Both the position numbers and the translations under genes were made by a program. The notes under the pieces are model-generated. The model saw only the letters and a program-made list of their open reading frames with translations. It did no database searches and was not told where the DNA came from. A stretch of DNA of 31,205 nucleotides. Source: an uncultured Collinsella sp. (GTDB lineage: Bacteria; Actinomycetota; Coriobacteriia; Coriobacteriales; Coriobacteriaceae). The stretch lies in assembly GCA_937958315.1 (NCBI GenBank), contig CALFGH010000006.1:1-31205 (forward strand), read 5' to 3'. Each line of letters opens with the position of its first letter. Position 1 is the stretch's first letter. This document shows positions 13,177 through 21,195 of the stretch, piece by piece.

Positions 13177-13950
13177 ATGACACCATCCATCATCCAGATA
13201 GCCGTCGTTACACTCATCGCCTTCATCTACGGAGCCGAGAAGAACGCGGGACAAATTCTCACGAACATGTCCGTCACGCCAGCATGGTTCGTCGGACTTG
13301 CGCTCGGCGACCCCGTAACCGGCCTCGCCGTCGGCGCCATCGTCCAACTCATGAGCCTGGGCGTGGCGGCCATGGGAGGAGCCTCCGTCCCCGACTATCC
13401 CACTGCCGCCATCATTGGCGCCGTCGTTGCCATCACCTCGGGTCAGGAGGCGAGCGTCGGCGTTGCCGCCGGAATCGCAGTCGGCATGCTCGGCCTTCAG
13501 CTCGACGTCATCGCCAAGACGGCAAACGGCTTCCTCGGGCGTACCTCGCAGCGCTTTGCCGAAGAGGGCAAGTACTCGCAGATGAAGAGCGTACTTTTCC
13601 TCGGTCCGGTCTTCTATGGCCTTACGGCGGCCATCCCCACGTTTGCCGTACTGCTCTTTGGCGCCGATGCCGTCAACGCTTTCCTCTCCGTCATGCCCTC
13701 CTGGTTCACGACCGGCCTCTCCATCGCCGCCGGTATCCTCCCCGTCGTCGGCCTTGCGATGCTTCTGTCCTTCATGCCAATGAAGAAATTCATCGCCTAC
13801 GCCATCGTTGGCTTCGTTCTGGCCGCCTACCTGCAGATAAGCATTCTCCCCATTGCCCTGCTCGGTGCCGCCGCGGCCATCGAGTACTACAAGTCGCACA
13901 GCAATCCGTCCGTAAACGCCCTCGACGCTGGAGGTCTGGAAGATGAGTAA
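13177..13950 (+). CDS. PTS EIIC, mannose/fructose/sorbose class
   Basis: A 257-residue polytopic membrane protein with about seven hydrophobic segments and the family stretch MSVTPAWFVGLALGDPVTGL. With EIID it forms the sugar channel. ATG 13177 follows GGGAGTG. It overlaps EIID by 8 nt, so the two are coupled, as usual for obligate complex partners. Confidence 0.93.
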   Translation: MTPSIIQIAVVTLIAFIYGAEKNAGQILTNMSVTPAWFVGLALGDPVTGLAVGAIVQLMSLGVAAMGGASVPDYPTAAIIGAVVAITSGQEASVGVAAGIAVGMLGLQLDVIAKTANGFLGRTSQRFAEEGKYSQMKSVLFLGPVFYGLTAAIPTFAVLLFGADAVNAFLSVMPSWFTTGLSIAAGILPVVGLAMLLSFMPMKKFIAYAIVGFVLAAYLQISILPIALLGAAAAIEYYKSHSNPSVNALDAGGLEDE

Positions 13951-14803
13951 CGAAGTTAACGCCACCAAGGCAAACGAAGCGCCAACCCGCCTGGCAGACG
14001 GAACGTACCAGCCAGTCCTCACCGTTTCCGATCTCGACCGTTGCGGCCGCCGCTGGATGCTCGGCGCGTCCATCTATAACTATGAGTCCCAGTGTGCCCC
14101 GGCGGTCATGTTCGCAACCGAACCCGCCCTGCGCAAGATCTATGCAGGAGACGAGGAGGGCTACCGCAGGTCACTTCTGAGCACCTATCGCTATTACAAT
14201 GCGACTCCCCAGGTAAGCGGCCTGCTCCTCGGCGCCGGCCTAGCCTTGGAGGACAAGGGGCACAATGACGCCATCGACGCGGTCCAAGACCTTAAGATTG
14301 GCCTCATGGGCTCCCTCTCAGGAGTCGGCGATACGATCTTCGCCATCCTCATTCCCACCATCTTCGGCTCCATCGCCGCCTACATGGGACAGGCGGGAAA
14401 CCCCGTCGGCGTGCTTCTCTGGCTCGCCGTCGCCATCGCCATCTTCGTATGGAAGCTCTTTGACTGGCGCATAGGCTATAAGTTCGGCGACAAGCTCTTC
14501 ACGACCCTTGCCGAGAAGATGTCCGTTTTCACCGAGTCGACGTCGGCACTTGGCATGATGGTCGTCGGTGCGCTCATCCCCACCGTCATCAAGGTCTCGT
14601 GTGGTCTCACGTTCACCATGGGTGACGTCACGCTCGACGTCCAGACGGGCATCCTCGACCAAATCATGGTCGGCATGCTGCCCGTAATAGCCACAGCCAT
14701 CGTCTACGCCCTCGTCAAGCGCAAGGTCAGCATCAACAAGATTGTCCTCGGCATCCTCATCATCTCGTGGGTGTGCGCGGCTTTCGGCATTCTTGCTGCC
14801 TAG
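13943..14803 (+). CDS. PTS EIID, mannose/fructose/sorbose class
   Basis: 286 residues. Typical EIID features are the early soluble part with RRWMLGASIYNYESQ, the GLMGSLSGVGDTIF motif and C-terminal membrane segments. It is the second channel subunit. Its ATG overlaps the end of EIIC. Confidence 0.93.
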   Translation: MSNEVNATKANEAPTRLADGTYQPVLTVSDLDRCGRRWMLGASIYNYESQCAPAVMFATEPALRKIYAGDEEGYRRSLLSTYRYYNATPQVSGLLLGAGLALEDKGHNDAIDAVQDLKIGLMGSLSGVGDTIFAILIPTIFGSIAAYMGQAGNPVGVLLWLAVAIAIFVWKLFDWRIGYKFGDKLFTTLAEKMSVFTESTSALGMMVVGALIPTVIKVSCGLTFTMGDVTLDVQTGILDQIMVGMLPVIATAIVYALVKRKVSINKIVLGILIISWVCAAFGILAA

Positions 14804-14836
14804 CCTAGGGCTAGACCAACCCACAAAGGACGCATT

Positions 14837-15241
14837 ATGAGGCACATCATCATTGCATCGCACTACGGCCTGGCAGCCGGACTCGGAGACACGCTCAAGG
14901 CCATCATAGGACCGGGGCACGACATCAGGGTTGTCTGCGCGTTTACAGACGAAACCCCGCTCGAGGAGAAGCTCGCCAGCGCATTCGAGGGCATCGCCGA
15001 AGATGACGAGACCCTCGTTCTCACCGACATCCTTCAGGGCAGCGTAAACCAGCTCGTAGCCTGCTCGGCTCCGCGAGGCGCGTTCATAGTGACCGGCGTA
15101 AACCTTCCCGTGGCCCTCGAGCTCTCGCTCCACGCCGGACAGCTTACTCCCGATGTGGTGAGGCATGTCGTCACCCAAGCCAAAGAGCAGCTCGTCTACC
15201 TCGGAGATCTTACTCCGGACGTTGACGAAGAAGACGAATAG
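14837..15241 (+). CDS. PTS EIIA, mannose class
   Basis: 134 residues. His9 in IIASHYGLAAG is the phosphorylation site; most relatives have SHG, here SHY. EIIA accepts phosphate from HPr and gives it to EIIB. AAAGGA precedes ATG 14837. The C-terminus is acidic (DVDEEDE). In many species this subunit is fused to EIIB; here it is separate and follows EIID. Confidence 0.9.
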   Translation: MRHIIIASHYGLAAGLGDTLKAIIGPGHDIRVVCAFTDETPLEEKLASAFEGIAEDDETLVLTDILQGSVNQLVACSAPRGAFIVTGVNLPVALELSLHAGQLTPDVVRHVVTQAKEQLVYLGDLTPDVDEEDE

Positions 15242-15270
15242 GAAAGACGCGACAGTAAGGAGGACGAGAC

Positions 15271-16707
15271 ATGCGCAAAGTCCCGACCAATAACCAGCAC
15301 CTGTTCTACCAACCGAAGGACGTGTGGGTGGGAGACGTCATGCCCTTCGGCAAGGACGGCACGTTCTATCTATACCACCAGCGTGACACGCGCGACCCCG
15401 CTCCGCTTGCCGAAGGACAGCCCTTTGGGTGGTCGCTCGCGACCACCCAGGACTTCGTGACGTACCAGGAACACGGAACGGCGATCCCCCACGGCGGAGA
15501 AGACGACCAAGACCAGTTCATCTACGCCGGAACCGTTTACGAGGCAAAAGGGGAGGTACGCGCTTTCTATACCGGGTTCAACCGCAACTACCTGCGAGAA
15601 GGCAAAACGTCCCAGGTGCTCATGCAGGCGAAGGCCTGCTCGGATGATTATGCGACGTGGAAAAAGACGGGCGTTGCAGTAGAGCTCACGCCTCAGCCAG
15701 GATACGATGGGCGCAACTGGCGCGACCCTTTCGTAATATGGGATGACGACCGGAAGGAATACCTCCTCGTACTGGGCACGCGTAAGGGAGACGACCCCTC
15801 CAAAACCCTCCAAACTGGCAGGCTCGTTCACTTTACGTCGAAGGACCTCGAGCACTGGCAGTTCAAGGGCGACTTCTGGGCCCCCGGCCTCTACACCATG
15901 TTCGAAATGCCAGACATTTTTAAAATTGGCGATTGGTGGTACCTGGTCTACTCTGAGTACAGCGACGAGAACAAGATCGTCTACCGCATGAGCCGCGATC
16001 TCTACGGTCCGTGGGAGAAGCCGAGAGATGACGCCTTCGACGGGAGGGCGTATTACGCCGGACGGACCGCCTTCGACGGATCGCGCAGGATTCTGTCCGG
16101 CTGGGTCCCCACGCGCGAGAACGACGATGACCGGGCCAACTGGCTTTGGGGTGGCTCGTTTATGCCCCATGAGGTGTACCAGCGCCCCAATGGCACCCTC
16201 GGCGTTCGCCCTCCCCAAAGCATAAAGGATGCGTTCGAGTGCCCTGATGCCGTCCCGGATATCGAGCTTCGCGGAGACCACGAACGAACGGAGTGCGTAA
16301 TCACCGAAAACGCAGGCGAGATCTTCTGCTTCGAGGCAGACGTGACGTTCAGGGACGCTTGCGACTTCTCAATTCGAGCCTACAAGAATCTCGAGACCGA
16401 CGAGTCGTACGAATACCGCTTCGACCTCGACGCGAATCGGCTCTCGTTCGACAAGAGCCCCTGTTACAAGTGGTTCCGCGTAATGGATAAGGGGCTTTGG
16501 AGGCCAGTCTGGCTCGAGTCCGGGCGTTCTTACCACCTGCAGCTCATCGTTGACGACAACATCCTCGTCCTCTACCTCGACGGTACCGCACTCACGACAC
16601 GCGTCTGCGAGAAGTTCGGCCACTCGCTTGCTGTTACGGTAACGAATGGCGAACTCAAACTGTCCAACATAGCCTTGGCGAAGGGGCTGCGCGAACAGGA
16701 AAAGTAA
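15271..16707 (+). CDS. GH32-like beta-fructosidase (intracellular)
   Basis: 478 residues without a signal peptide, so cytoplasmic. It has the five-blade propeller plus C-terminal beta-sandwich layout of clan GH-J. RDP is at 151-153 (NWRDPF) and the acid/base Glu is probably Glu212 (FEMPDIF). The usual N-terminal WMNDPNG is replaced by WVGDVMPF, with Asp22 as the likely nucleophile. AAGGAGG precedes ATG 15271. It presumably cleaves the phosphorylated sugar delivered by the upstream PTS, as sucrose-6-phosphate hydrolases do; the exact linkage is unknown. Confidence 0.88.
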   Translation: MRKVPTNNQHLFYQPKDVWVGDVMPFGKDGTFYLYHQRDTRDPAPLAEGQPFGWSLATTQDFVTYQEHGTAIPHGGEDDQDQFIYAGTVYEAKGEVRAFYTGFNRNYLREGKTSQVLMQAKACSDDYATWKKTGVAVELTPQPGYDGRNWRDPFVIWDDDRKEYLLVLGTRKGDDPSKTLQTGRLVHFTSKDLEHWQFKGDFWAPGLYTMFEMPDIFKIGDWWYLVYSEYSDENKIVYRMSRDLYGPWEKPRDDAFDGRAYYAGRTAFDGSRRILSGWVPTRENDDDRANWLWGGSFMPHEVYQRPNGTLGVRPPQSIKDAFECPDAVPDIELRGDHERTECVITENAGEIFCFEADVTFRDACDFSIRAYKNLETDESYEYRFDLDANRLSFDKSPCYKWFRVMDKGLWRPVWLESGRSYHLQLIVDDNILVLYLDGTALTTRVCEKFGHSLAVTVTNGELKLSNIALAKGLREQEK

Positions 16708-16761
16708 GCCAGTGAACCTCGTCGCCACAGCGACTCCCCCAGCAAAACACGCGAACAACGG

Positions 16762-16787
16762 GTCCGGCCGCATTCCGGCGACCGGAC
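16762..16787 (+). terminator. Hairpin ending the PTS-GH32 unit
   Basis: GTCCGG (16762-16767) pairs with CCGGAC (16782-16787), with extra internal CCG/CGG pairing. A second hairpin follows (TGTGCC 16794-16799 with GGCACA 16805-16810). There is no clear T run. It lies 55 nt after the GH32 stop. Confidence 0.45.
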
Positions 16788-16853
16788 TCGTCCTGTGCCC
16801 TGATGGCACATGGCCCCGGGCTGCCGACAGCGAGGCGGCCTTAGGGGCCTCGC

Positions 16854-17039
16854 CTACAGATTCCTGAGTGCGTCGACGAGGGAGACCTTGCCCGCGGTGA
16901 CCTCGTCGGCCTGCTTGATGACCTTTGCGGGCACGACGGCCACCACAGCGCCGGCGGCAGAGTCGATTCGAGCGATGTGGTCAGAGACGGAGCGAACGGC
17001 GAGCCGCTTGCCGACAGGGAGGCAGTCAAAGGTGGCAAA
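16854..17039 (-). pseudogene. C-terminal remnant of an unidentified gene
   Basis: The minus strand carries about 60 protein-like codons (FATFDCLPVGKRLAVRSVSD ... GKVSLVDALRNL, stop 16854-16856) but no start or ribosome site. Its 5' side is cut off where the duplicated regulator segment begins (17051). Family not recognised. The loss is explained by the duplication junction. Confidence 0.4.
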
Positions 17040-17050
17040 GCGCACTCCTA

Positions 17051-17276
17051 CGGTTGGGATACGCCCGTGAGGCGCTCGGCGGACAGCGCTGTTGCCGCTC
17101 GCTGTGTCGAGCGCAGGTGTCGAGAAGTCGCCATATGCCACTACAGATGTATCATGGAGTGCCGAAGTTCACGTGCCCGTGACAAAACGCGGGCGCCAAC
17201 CCGTCCCGAGCACCACCCCGCCCGTAAGGTGTGGGACGAAAGGAGGACCAGCCGCATGAACATCCCCGAGACACAG
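17051..17276 (+). repeat. Copy B of regulator upstream/start region
   Basis: Counterpart of 12215-12439, running through the ribosome site and MNIPETQ of the intact regulator. Small differences are spread along it, so the duplication is not very recent. Confidence 0.85.
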
Positions 17277-20009
17277 AAAGACCTGCTTGCCTACCTCGAT
17301 CGCATCACGCGCGAGCTTGGCAGCACGCGGGGCGGGCGCATCCAGAACCGTCTCGACCACTTCACCACGGCATCTATAACCGACTCGCTCGCCATCTCGC
17401 GCAGCCTGGCAAGTCAGTATCTCAACGAGCTCGTGCGCGCTGGCCTCGTGGTGAAAGCAGGGGCACGACCGGTGTGCTACTTCCACCGCCGCTCCCTCGA
17501 ACGCTTCTTCCAGTCTCGCATTGAGCGTAGCACCTACCCTTCGGTCGAGCAGCTCTTCGCCACGCTCGGAAACGGCGAGCGACTCGACTTCGACCGCGCA
17601 ATCGGTCACGAGCTGAGCCTTGCGCCCTGCATCAGCCAGCTCTGCGCCGCGCTCAAGTACCCGCCAGCTGGCCTGCCCATCCTGCTCTGTGGCGCCTCGG
17701 GAACCGGCAAGGGTCTACTCGCCGAACTTGCCCTCGAATACGGCAAGAACGTCGGCGTCCTGCAGCAGGAAGCCAAGCTTGTGAGCATCGACTGCTCGCA
17801 TTACGCAGACGATGCCCGCGCGCTCACTCACGACCTGTGCGCAGATGGCGGGCCTGCAGATCGGGCGAGCGGCGGCATCGTTTATCTCAAGGACGTCGAC
17901 GCCCTCTCACCCGCTGCCCAGGACGCGCTCTTGGAGTGGGCCTCCGCACAGGCGGGCGCCATTGTGCCAGCCCCTGCTGTGCGCCTTATCTTTGCCACCT
18001 CAAACGAGGCAGACAGTACCGAGTGCCGCAGCCTCACGCGTCGCATCCCCATGTCCGCCCAGGTGCCGTCTCTGCGCGAGCGCACCCAGGAGGAGCGTGA
18101 GGAACTGACTCTCCACTTCCTCAAGGAGGAGGGCCGACGCATAGGACGCGACATCCTCATAAGTCGCGGAGCCTTCCGAGCCCTCGCCGGCACCAACTTC
18201 GAGGAGAACGTACGCGGCCTGCGCGACTGCATCACCAACTGTTGCGCCGAGGCCTATCTAGACACGAAGGGTGACAGCCTGGAGATTCGCACCTACCAGC
18301 TTCCCTCCGCAATCCTTGCCGGCTCCGCACTCGAGCGCAGCGAGAACGACATGCAGCTCATCGACACCACCCGGAGCATCCAAAGCCAGGCGGACGACCG
18401 CGCACGGCATGTACTCGACGCCATGCTGGAGCCATACGAGAGCTATCGCGAAGGCACGCTTGATGGGGGCGCGTGCAGCGCTCAGCTGGTGGAGCGAGCC
18501 CGCGACCTCGAGGACTACCTGGCGTTCGGGCAAAACCCGGGCCGCTCGAAGTCCGACGCATACGAGCAGATCGCCGACAGCGTCGTCACTTCCGTGAACG
18601 AACTCTACTCGATCGATTTGTCCCGAAAGAGCTCGCATCTAATCGCCCAGGGCATCTGCCTCCAGCTGTGGCCGCCCGCAAGCCTCTCGCGTTGGAAGAG
18701 CTCCCATGCAAGCGAGCTTTCCGGCATGCGCGGCGTCGTGGCCCAGCGCAACCGCTTTGCCGTTACTGTCTGCGCCTGCATCGCTGATGAACTCAAGGCC
18801 ACGCTCGGCATCGCACTCGACGATCTCACGTGTCTGCTCGTCCTTGCGCATGCGGCACTCGCACTCGACCCGTCTAAGCGTCGTCGGAGCGTCGGTATCG
18901 TCCTCAGTCATGGCTACTCGACCGCCACGAGCATCGCCGACGCCGCCAATCGGATTCTTGACACGAGGGTCTTCGAGGCCATCGACATGCCCTACGACCA
19001 GAAGGTTACGGACGTCGCTGTTCCTCTTCAGCAAATCATCGACCGCTTCTCCTACGCAGACGAGGTCGTCATCCTCGTGGACATGGGATCGCTCCAGGAT
19101 ATTTATAAGAGTCTGGAATCCACCTCCGGCATGACGCTCGGCATCATAAACAACGCCTCTACCGGCCTTGCGGTGGAGGTTGGCGCCGGACTTATCGCGG
19201 GTCGCTCCGTGCGAGAGGTTCTCGACGATGCTGCGGCAGCTTGCACCTGTAATTATCACATCGTGGCGCGCAACGCCCGACCGGACGCGATTGTCTTCTG
19301 CTCCGAAGGCGGACTTGACGCAGCTGCGCGGATCCGCGATCTCGTGGCGCAGAGCCTGCCTGGCGAGTCCCCCGCGCGGCTTGTCGCCGTTGACTGGCGG
19401 CAGCTCGCCAATAACGGATCTGAGGATGCCGCCTTCTCCCAGTACAACGTGCGCTCGGTCATCGGCACGGACAATCCGCACGCCGACGGAGTCCCGTTCA
19501 TTTCGCTCGAGGAACTCATCGCCGGCGAAGGAACGGCCCAGATAGACCGCGCCTTCGCACGCTTGCTCGACGCTGACAGCTTGCGCACGTTCCACCAGAA
19601 TCTCGTCAAGAACATGACCCTCAGGAACGTGGTCGAGTCCATCACAATCCTTAACCCCAACAAGCTCTTCGGCGAAATCGAGAGTGCCGCAGAGCGGCTC
19701 CAGCAGCTCACCGGAGACGTGATTGGCGCTCGTGTGAGCATGGGGCTCTACGTGCACCTGTGTTGTCTCGTGGAGCGCCTCGTGACCAGAAGCCCCATCG
19801 AGAACTACGCAGACGAGCAGCGCTTCGCCAATGAACACAACGATTTCGTCGAGGCATTCCGCACGAGCTTCTCTGACATTTCCGCCCATTACCACGTGGA
19901 GGTCCCCGTCACGGAGATCGCCTACGCATACGACTACATCAATTCCCGGCATGCCCCGCGCAGGCAGGCCACGCCGAACGATGGGCCCGCGGCTCAGCAG
20001 GACGAGTGA
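17256..20009 (+). CDS. LevR-type PTS-controlled regulator (HTH, AAA+, PRD, EIIA, PRD)
   Basis: 917 residues from ATG 17256, preceded by AAAGGAGG. In order: winged helix (about 25-75); AAA+ with Walker A GASGTGKG (146-153), Walker B GGIVYLKDVD (206-215) and RER (274-276); a PRD around 375-490 (His461); an EIIA-Man-like domain (545-650) with His552 in SHG; an EIIB-like linker; and a C-terminal PRD with His834 (YVHLCCLVERL). LevR relatives activate mannose-class PTS operons and are tuned by phosphorylation from HPr and EIIB. The GAFTGA loop that contacts sigma-54 is missing between Walker A and B. It probably controls the PTS-GH32 unit upstream, though it now lies after it. Confidence 0.92.
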   Translation: MNIPETQKDLLAYLDRITRELGSTRGGRIQNRLDHFTTASITDSLAISRSLASQYLNELVRAGLVVKAGARPVCYFHRRSLERFFQSRIERSTYPSVEQLFATLGNGERLDFDRAIGHELSLAPCISQLCAALKYPPAGLPILLCGASGTGKGLLAELALEYGKNVGVLQQEAKLVSIDCSHYADDARALTHDLCADGGPADRASGGIVYLKDVDALSPAAQDALLEWASAQAGAIVPAPAVRLIFATSNEADSTECRSLTRRIPMSAQVPSLRERTQEEREELTLHFLKEEGRRIGRDILISRGAFRALAGTNFEENVRGLRDCITNCCAEAYLDTKGDSLEIRTYQLPSAILAGSALERSENDMQLIDTTRSIQSQADDRARHVLDAMLEPYESYREGTLDGGACSAQLVERARDLEDYLAFGQNPGRSKSDAYEQIADSVVTSVNELYSIDLSRKSSHLIAQGICLQLWPPASLSRWKSSHASELSGMRGVVAQRNRFAVTVCACIADELKATLGIALDDLTCLLVLAHAALALDPSKRRRSVGIVLSHGYSTATSIADAANRILDTRVFEAIDMPYDQKVTDVAVPLQQIIDRFSYADEVVILVDMGSLQDIYKSLESTSGMTLGIINNASTGLAVEVGAGLIAGRSVREVLDDAAAACTCNYHIVARNARPDAIVFCSEGGLDAAARIRDLVAQSLPGESPARLVAVDWRQLANNGSEDAAFSQYNVRSVIGTDNPHADGVPFISLEELIAGEGTAQIDRAFARLLDADSLRTFHQNLVKNMTLRNVVESITILNPNKLFGEIESAAERLQQLTGDVIGARVSMGLYVHLCCLVERLVTRSPIENYADEQRFANEHNDFVEAFRTSFSDISAHYHVEVPVTEIAYAYDYINSRHAPRRQATPNDGPAAQQDE

Positions 20010-20058
20010 CGCGCCTCGCAAGCAAAGGAAGGAAGCCAACATCACACGAGCATCATCG
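19854..20058 (+). repeat. Copy B of regulator 3' end plus EIIB stub
   Basis: Counterpart of 12454-12685. After the regulator stop it keeps the spacer, the AAGGAAGG site and the first five EIIB codons, but the EIIB ATG reads ACG. At 20058 it switches to unrelated sequence. Confidence 0.85.
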
Positions 20059-20196
20059 ATCGCTGCGTGCAAGGCGGCGGGCCTCACCGTGTTCGCCAAG
20101 CGCGAGGAGCGTTTTGGTTTTTCGCAAGCAAATGCGGACGAAATCAGCGACCAGATTCCCGATACGCTCAAACATGCAGGGCCCCTATGTGTTTAA
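20059..20196 (+). pseudogene. C-terminal remnant of a HAD-type phosphatase
   Basis: The reading frame IAACKAAGLTVFAKREERFG then FSQANADEISDQIPDTL to stop 20194-20196 looks like the last ~45 residues of a HAD/beta-phosphoglucomutase-like hydrolase. Its upstream part is absent; the sequence begins exactly at the duplication breakpoint. Confidence 0.5.
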
Positions 20197-20216
20197 CCTC
20201 ATTTTTCCGTGTGCGG

Positions 20217-20222
20217 TAGAAT
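20217..20222 (+). promoter_or_regulatory. Possible -10 box for the GntR gene
   Basis: TAGAAT lies 42 nt before the GntR start. The best -35 (TTTAAC, 20192-20197) is weak and 19 nt away. Confidence 0.25.
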
Positions 20223-20263
20223 GGAGTCGTTGAGATCGCGAACGCCTTAAAGGGAGAGTTTTT

Positions 20264-20998
20264 GTGGATGCGCATCTGGATGGGGGCTCTTCCGCCCCGC
20301 TGTATCAACAGGTGCTCGATTTGCTTAAGAGCGATATCGAACAGGGGACATATCCCGTTGACTCGCAGATTCCAACGGAACTTGAGCTTTCTAAGATGTA
20401 CGGCGTGGGAAGGGTCACGGTTCGCCGCGCAATAGAGGAGCTTGTGGGCGAGGGGTATCTCACCAAGCGGCAGGGGCGTGGTACGTTTGTGACCGCGACA
20501 AAGATAATTCGCAAGGTGCATCAGAAGGACGATGTTCAGAGTTTTACCCAAGCATGCGCTGAAAACGGCATGAAGGCGGGCGCTCGCGTCGTTGCCCGCA
20601 AGACCGTTGCCGCCGATCGCGACCTCGCTTCTTTCTTTGGCTTGGATGAAGGCTCTGACCTCATCTTGGTCTCACGCGTGCGTACCGCAGACGGCGTGCC
20701 GGTCCTGTTCGAGAACAACTACTATCCTGTCGATGGATTCGAATTTCTCAAAGATATCGGTCTCTCCAATTGTTCGATATTCGAGGCCGTGGGGGAGCGT
20801 ACGGGTAGGTATCCCTGCTCGTCCGATCCCTGCAGGCTGGAGATCGCCCGTGCGGGAATTGATGCCGCCCGCGAGCTCAAGGTCCCAGTAGGGGAGCCGC
20901 TGTTCTTCATGAACGCGGGCTTTCTCGATTCCAACGGAGAGCGCTTCTGCTATGGCAGACAGTACTACGTGGGTTCGCGCTACAGCTTCGATATCTAG
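20264..20998 (+). CDS. GntR/HutC-family regulator with UTRA domain (FrlR-like)
   Basis: 244 residues starting at GTG 20264, with GGGAG upstream. The N-terminal winged helix (about 12-75) has the family signature QIPTELELSKMYGVGRVTVRRA. Residues ~85-240 are a UTRA ligand domain (RVRTADGVPVLFENNYYP). Such proteins repress sugar and Amadori-product operons and release DNA on binding a phosphorylated intermediate. It heads the operon whose enzymes match FrlB/C/D, so it is the likely FrlR counterpart. The paired repeats around the next promoter are its probable operators. Confidence 0.9.
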   Translation: MDAHLDGGSSAPLYQQVLDLLKSDIEQGTYPVDSQIPTELELSKMYGVGRVTVRRAIEELVGEGYLTKRQGRGTFVTATKIIRKVHQKDDVQSFTQACAENGMKAGARVVARKTVAADRDLASFFGLDEGSDLILVSRVRTADGVPVLFENNYYPVDGFEFLKDIGLSNCSIFEAVGERTGRYPCSSDPCRLEIARAGIDAARELKVPVGEPLFFMNAGFLDSNGERFCYGRQYYVGSRYSFDI

Positions 20999-21070
20999 CG
21001 GCTCTGTCTCACACAGCGCTGTTCTCGTATTGCCGCGGCAGGTCCGTTTAGCGCGTAAAAGTTACCACTT

Positions 21071-21091
21071 ATAGAACAACCTAATATGTTT
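21071..21091 (+). promoter_or_regulatory. Operator candidate, copy 1
   Basis: ATAGAACAACCTAATATGTTT, with dyad half-sites GAACA and TGTTT. It matches copy 2 in 20 of 21 positions and ends 1 nt before the -35 box. Confidence 0.65.
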
Positions 21092-21092
21092 C

Positions 21093-21121
21093 TTGACCGA
21101 CGCCTTCATGCAGGTTATACA
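21093..21121 (+). promoter_or_regulatory. Promoter of the permease-amidohydrolase-frl genes
   Basis: TTGACC (21093-21098) and TATACA (21116-21121) are separated by exactly 17 nt. The permease ATG is 75 nt downstream. The box is flanked on both sides by the operator repeats. Confidence 0.65.
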
Positions 21122-21141
21122 TAGAACAACCTAAGATGTTT
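21121..21141 (+). promoter_or_regulatory. Operator candidate, copy 2
   Basis: ATAGAACAACCTAAGATGTTT starts at the last base of the -10 box and covers the transcription start. It lies exactly 50 nt from copy 1, close to five helical turns. Confidence 0.65.
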
Positions 21142-21195
21142 GCCTATACGTGAAGGATTTTTGGCAAGCATCGTTGCTCTGGCAGGAGGTTAAGA

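Noticed and set aside
13012..14073. 353-codon minus-strand frame
   Set aside because: Antisense to EIIB, EIIC and EIID; Asp/Gly/Glu-rich composition typical of high-GC shadow frames.
18639..20171. 510-codon minus-strand frame
   Set aside because: Lies opposite the well-supported LevR-type regulator; no recognisable domain.
21071..21141. Start of a CRISPR array
   Set aside because: Only two repeat copies, exact operator-like dyads around a promoter, and no cas genes.
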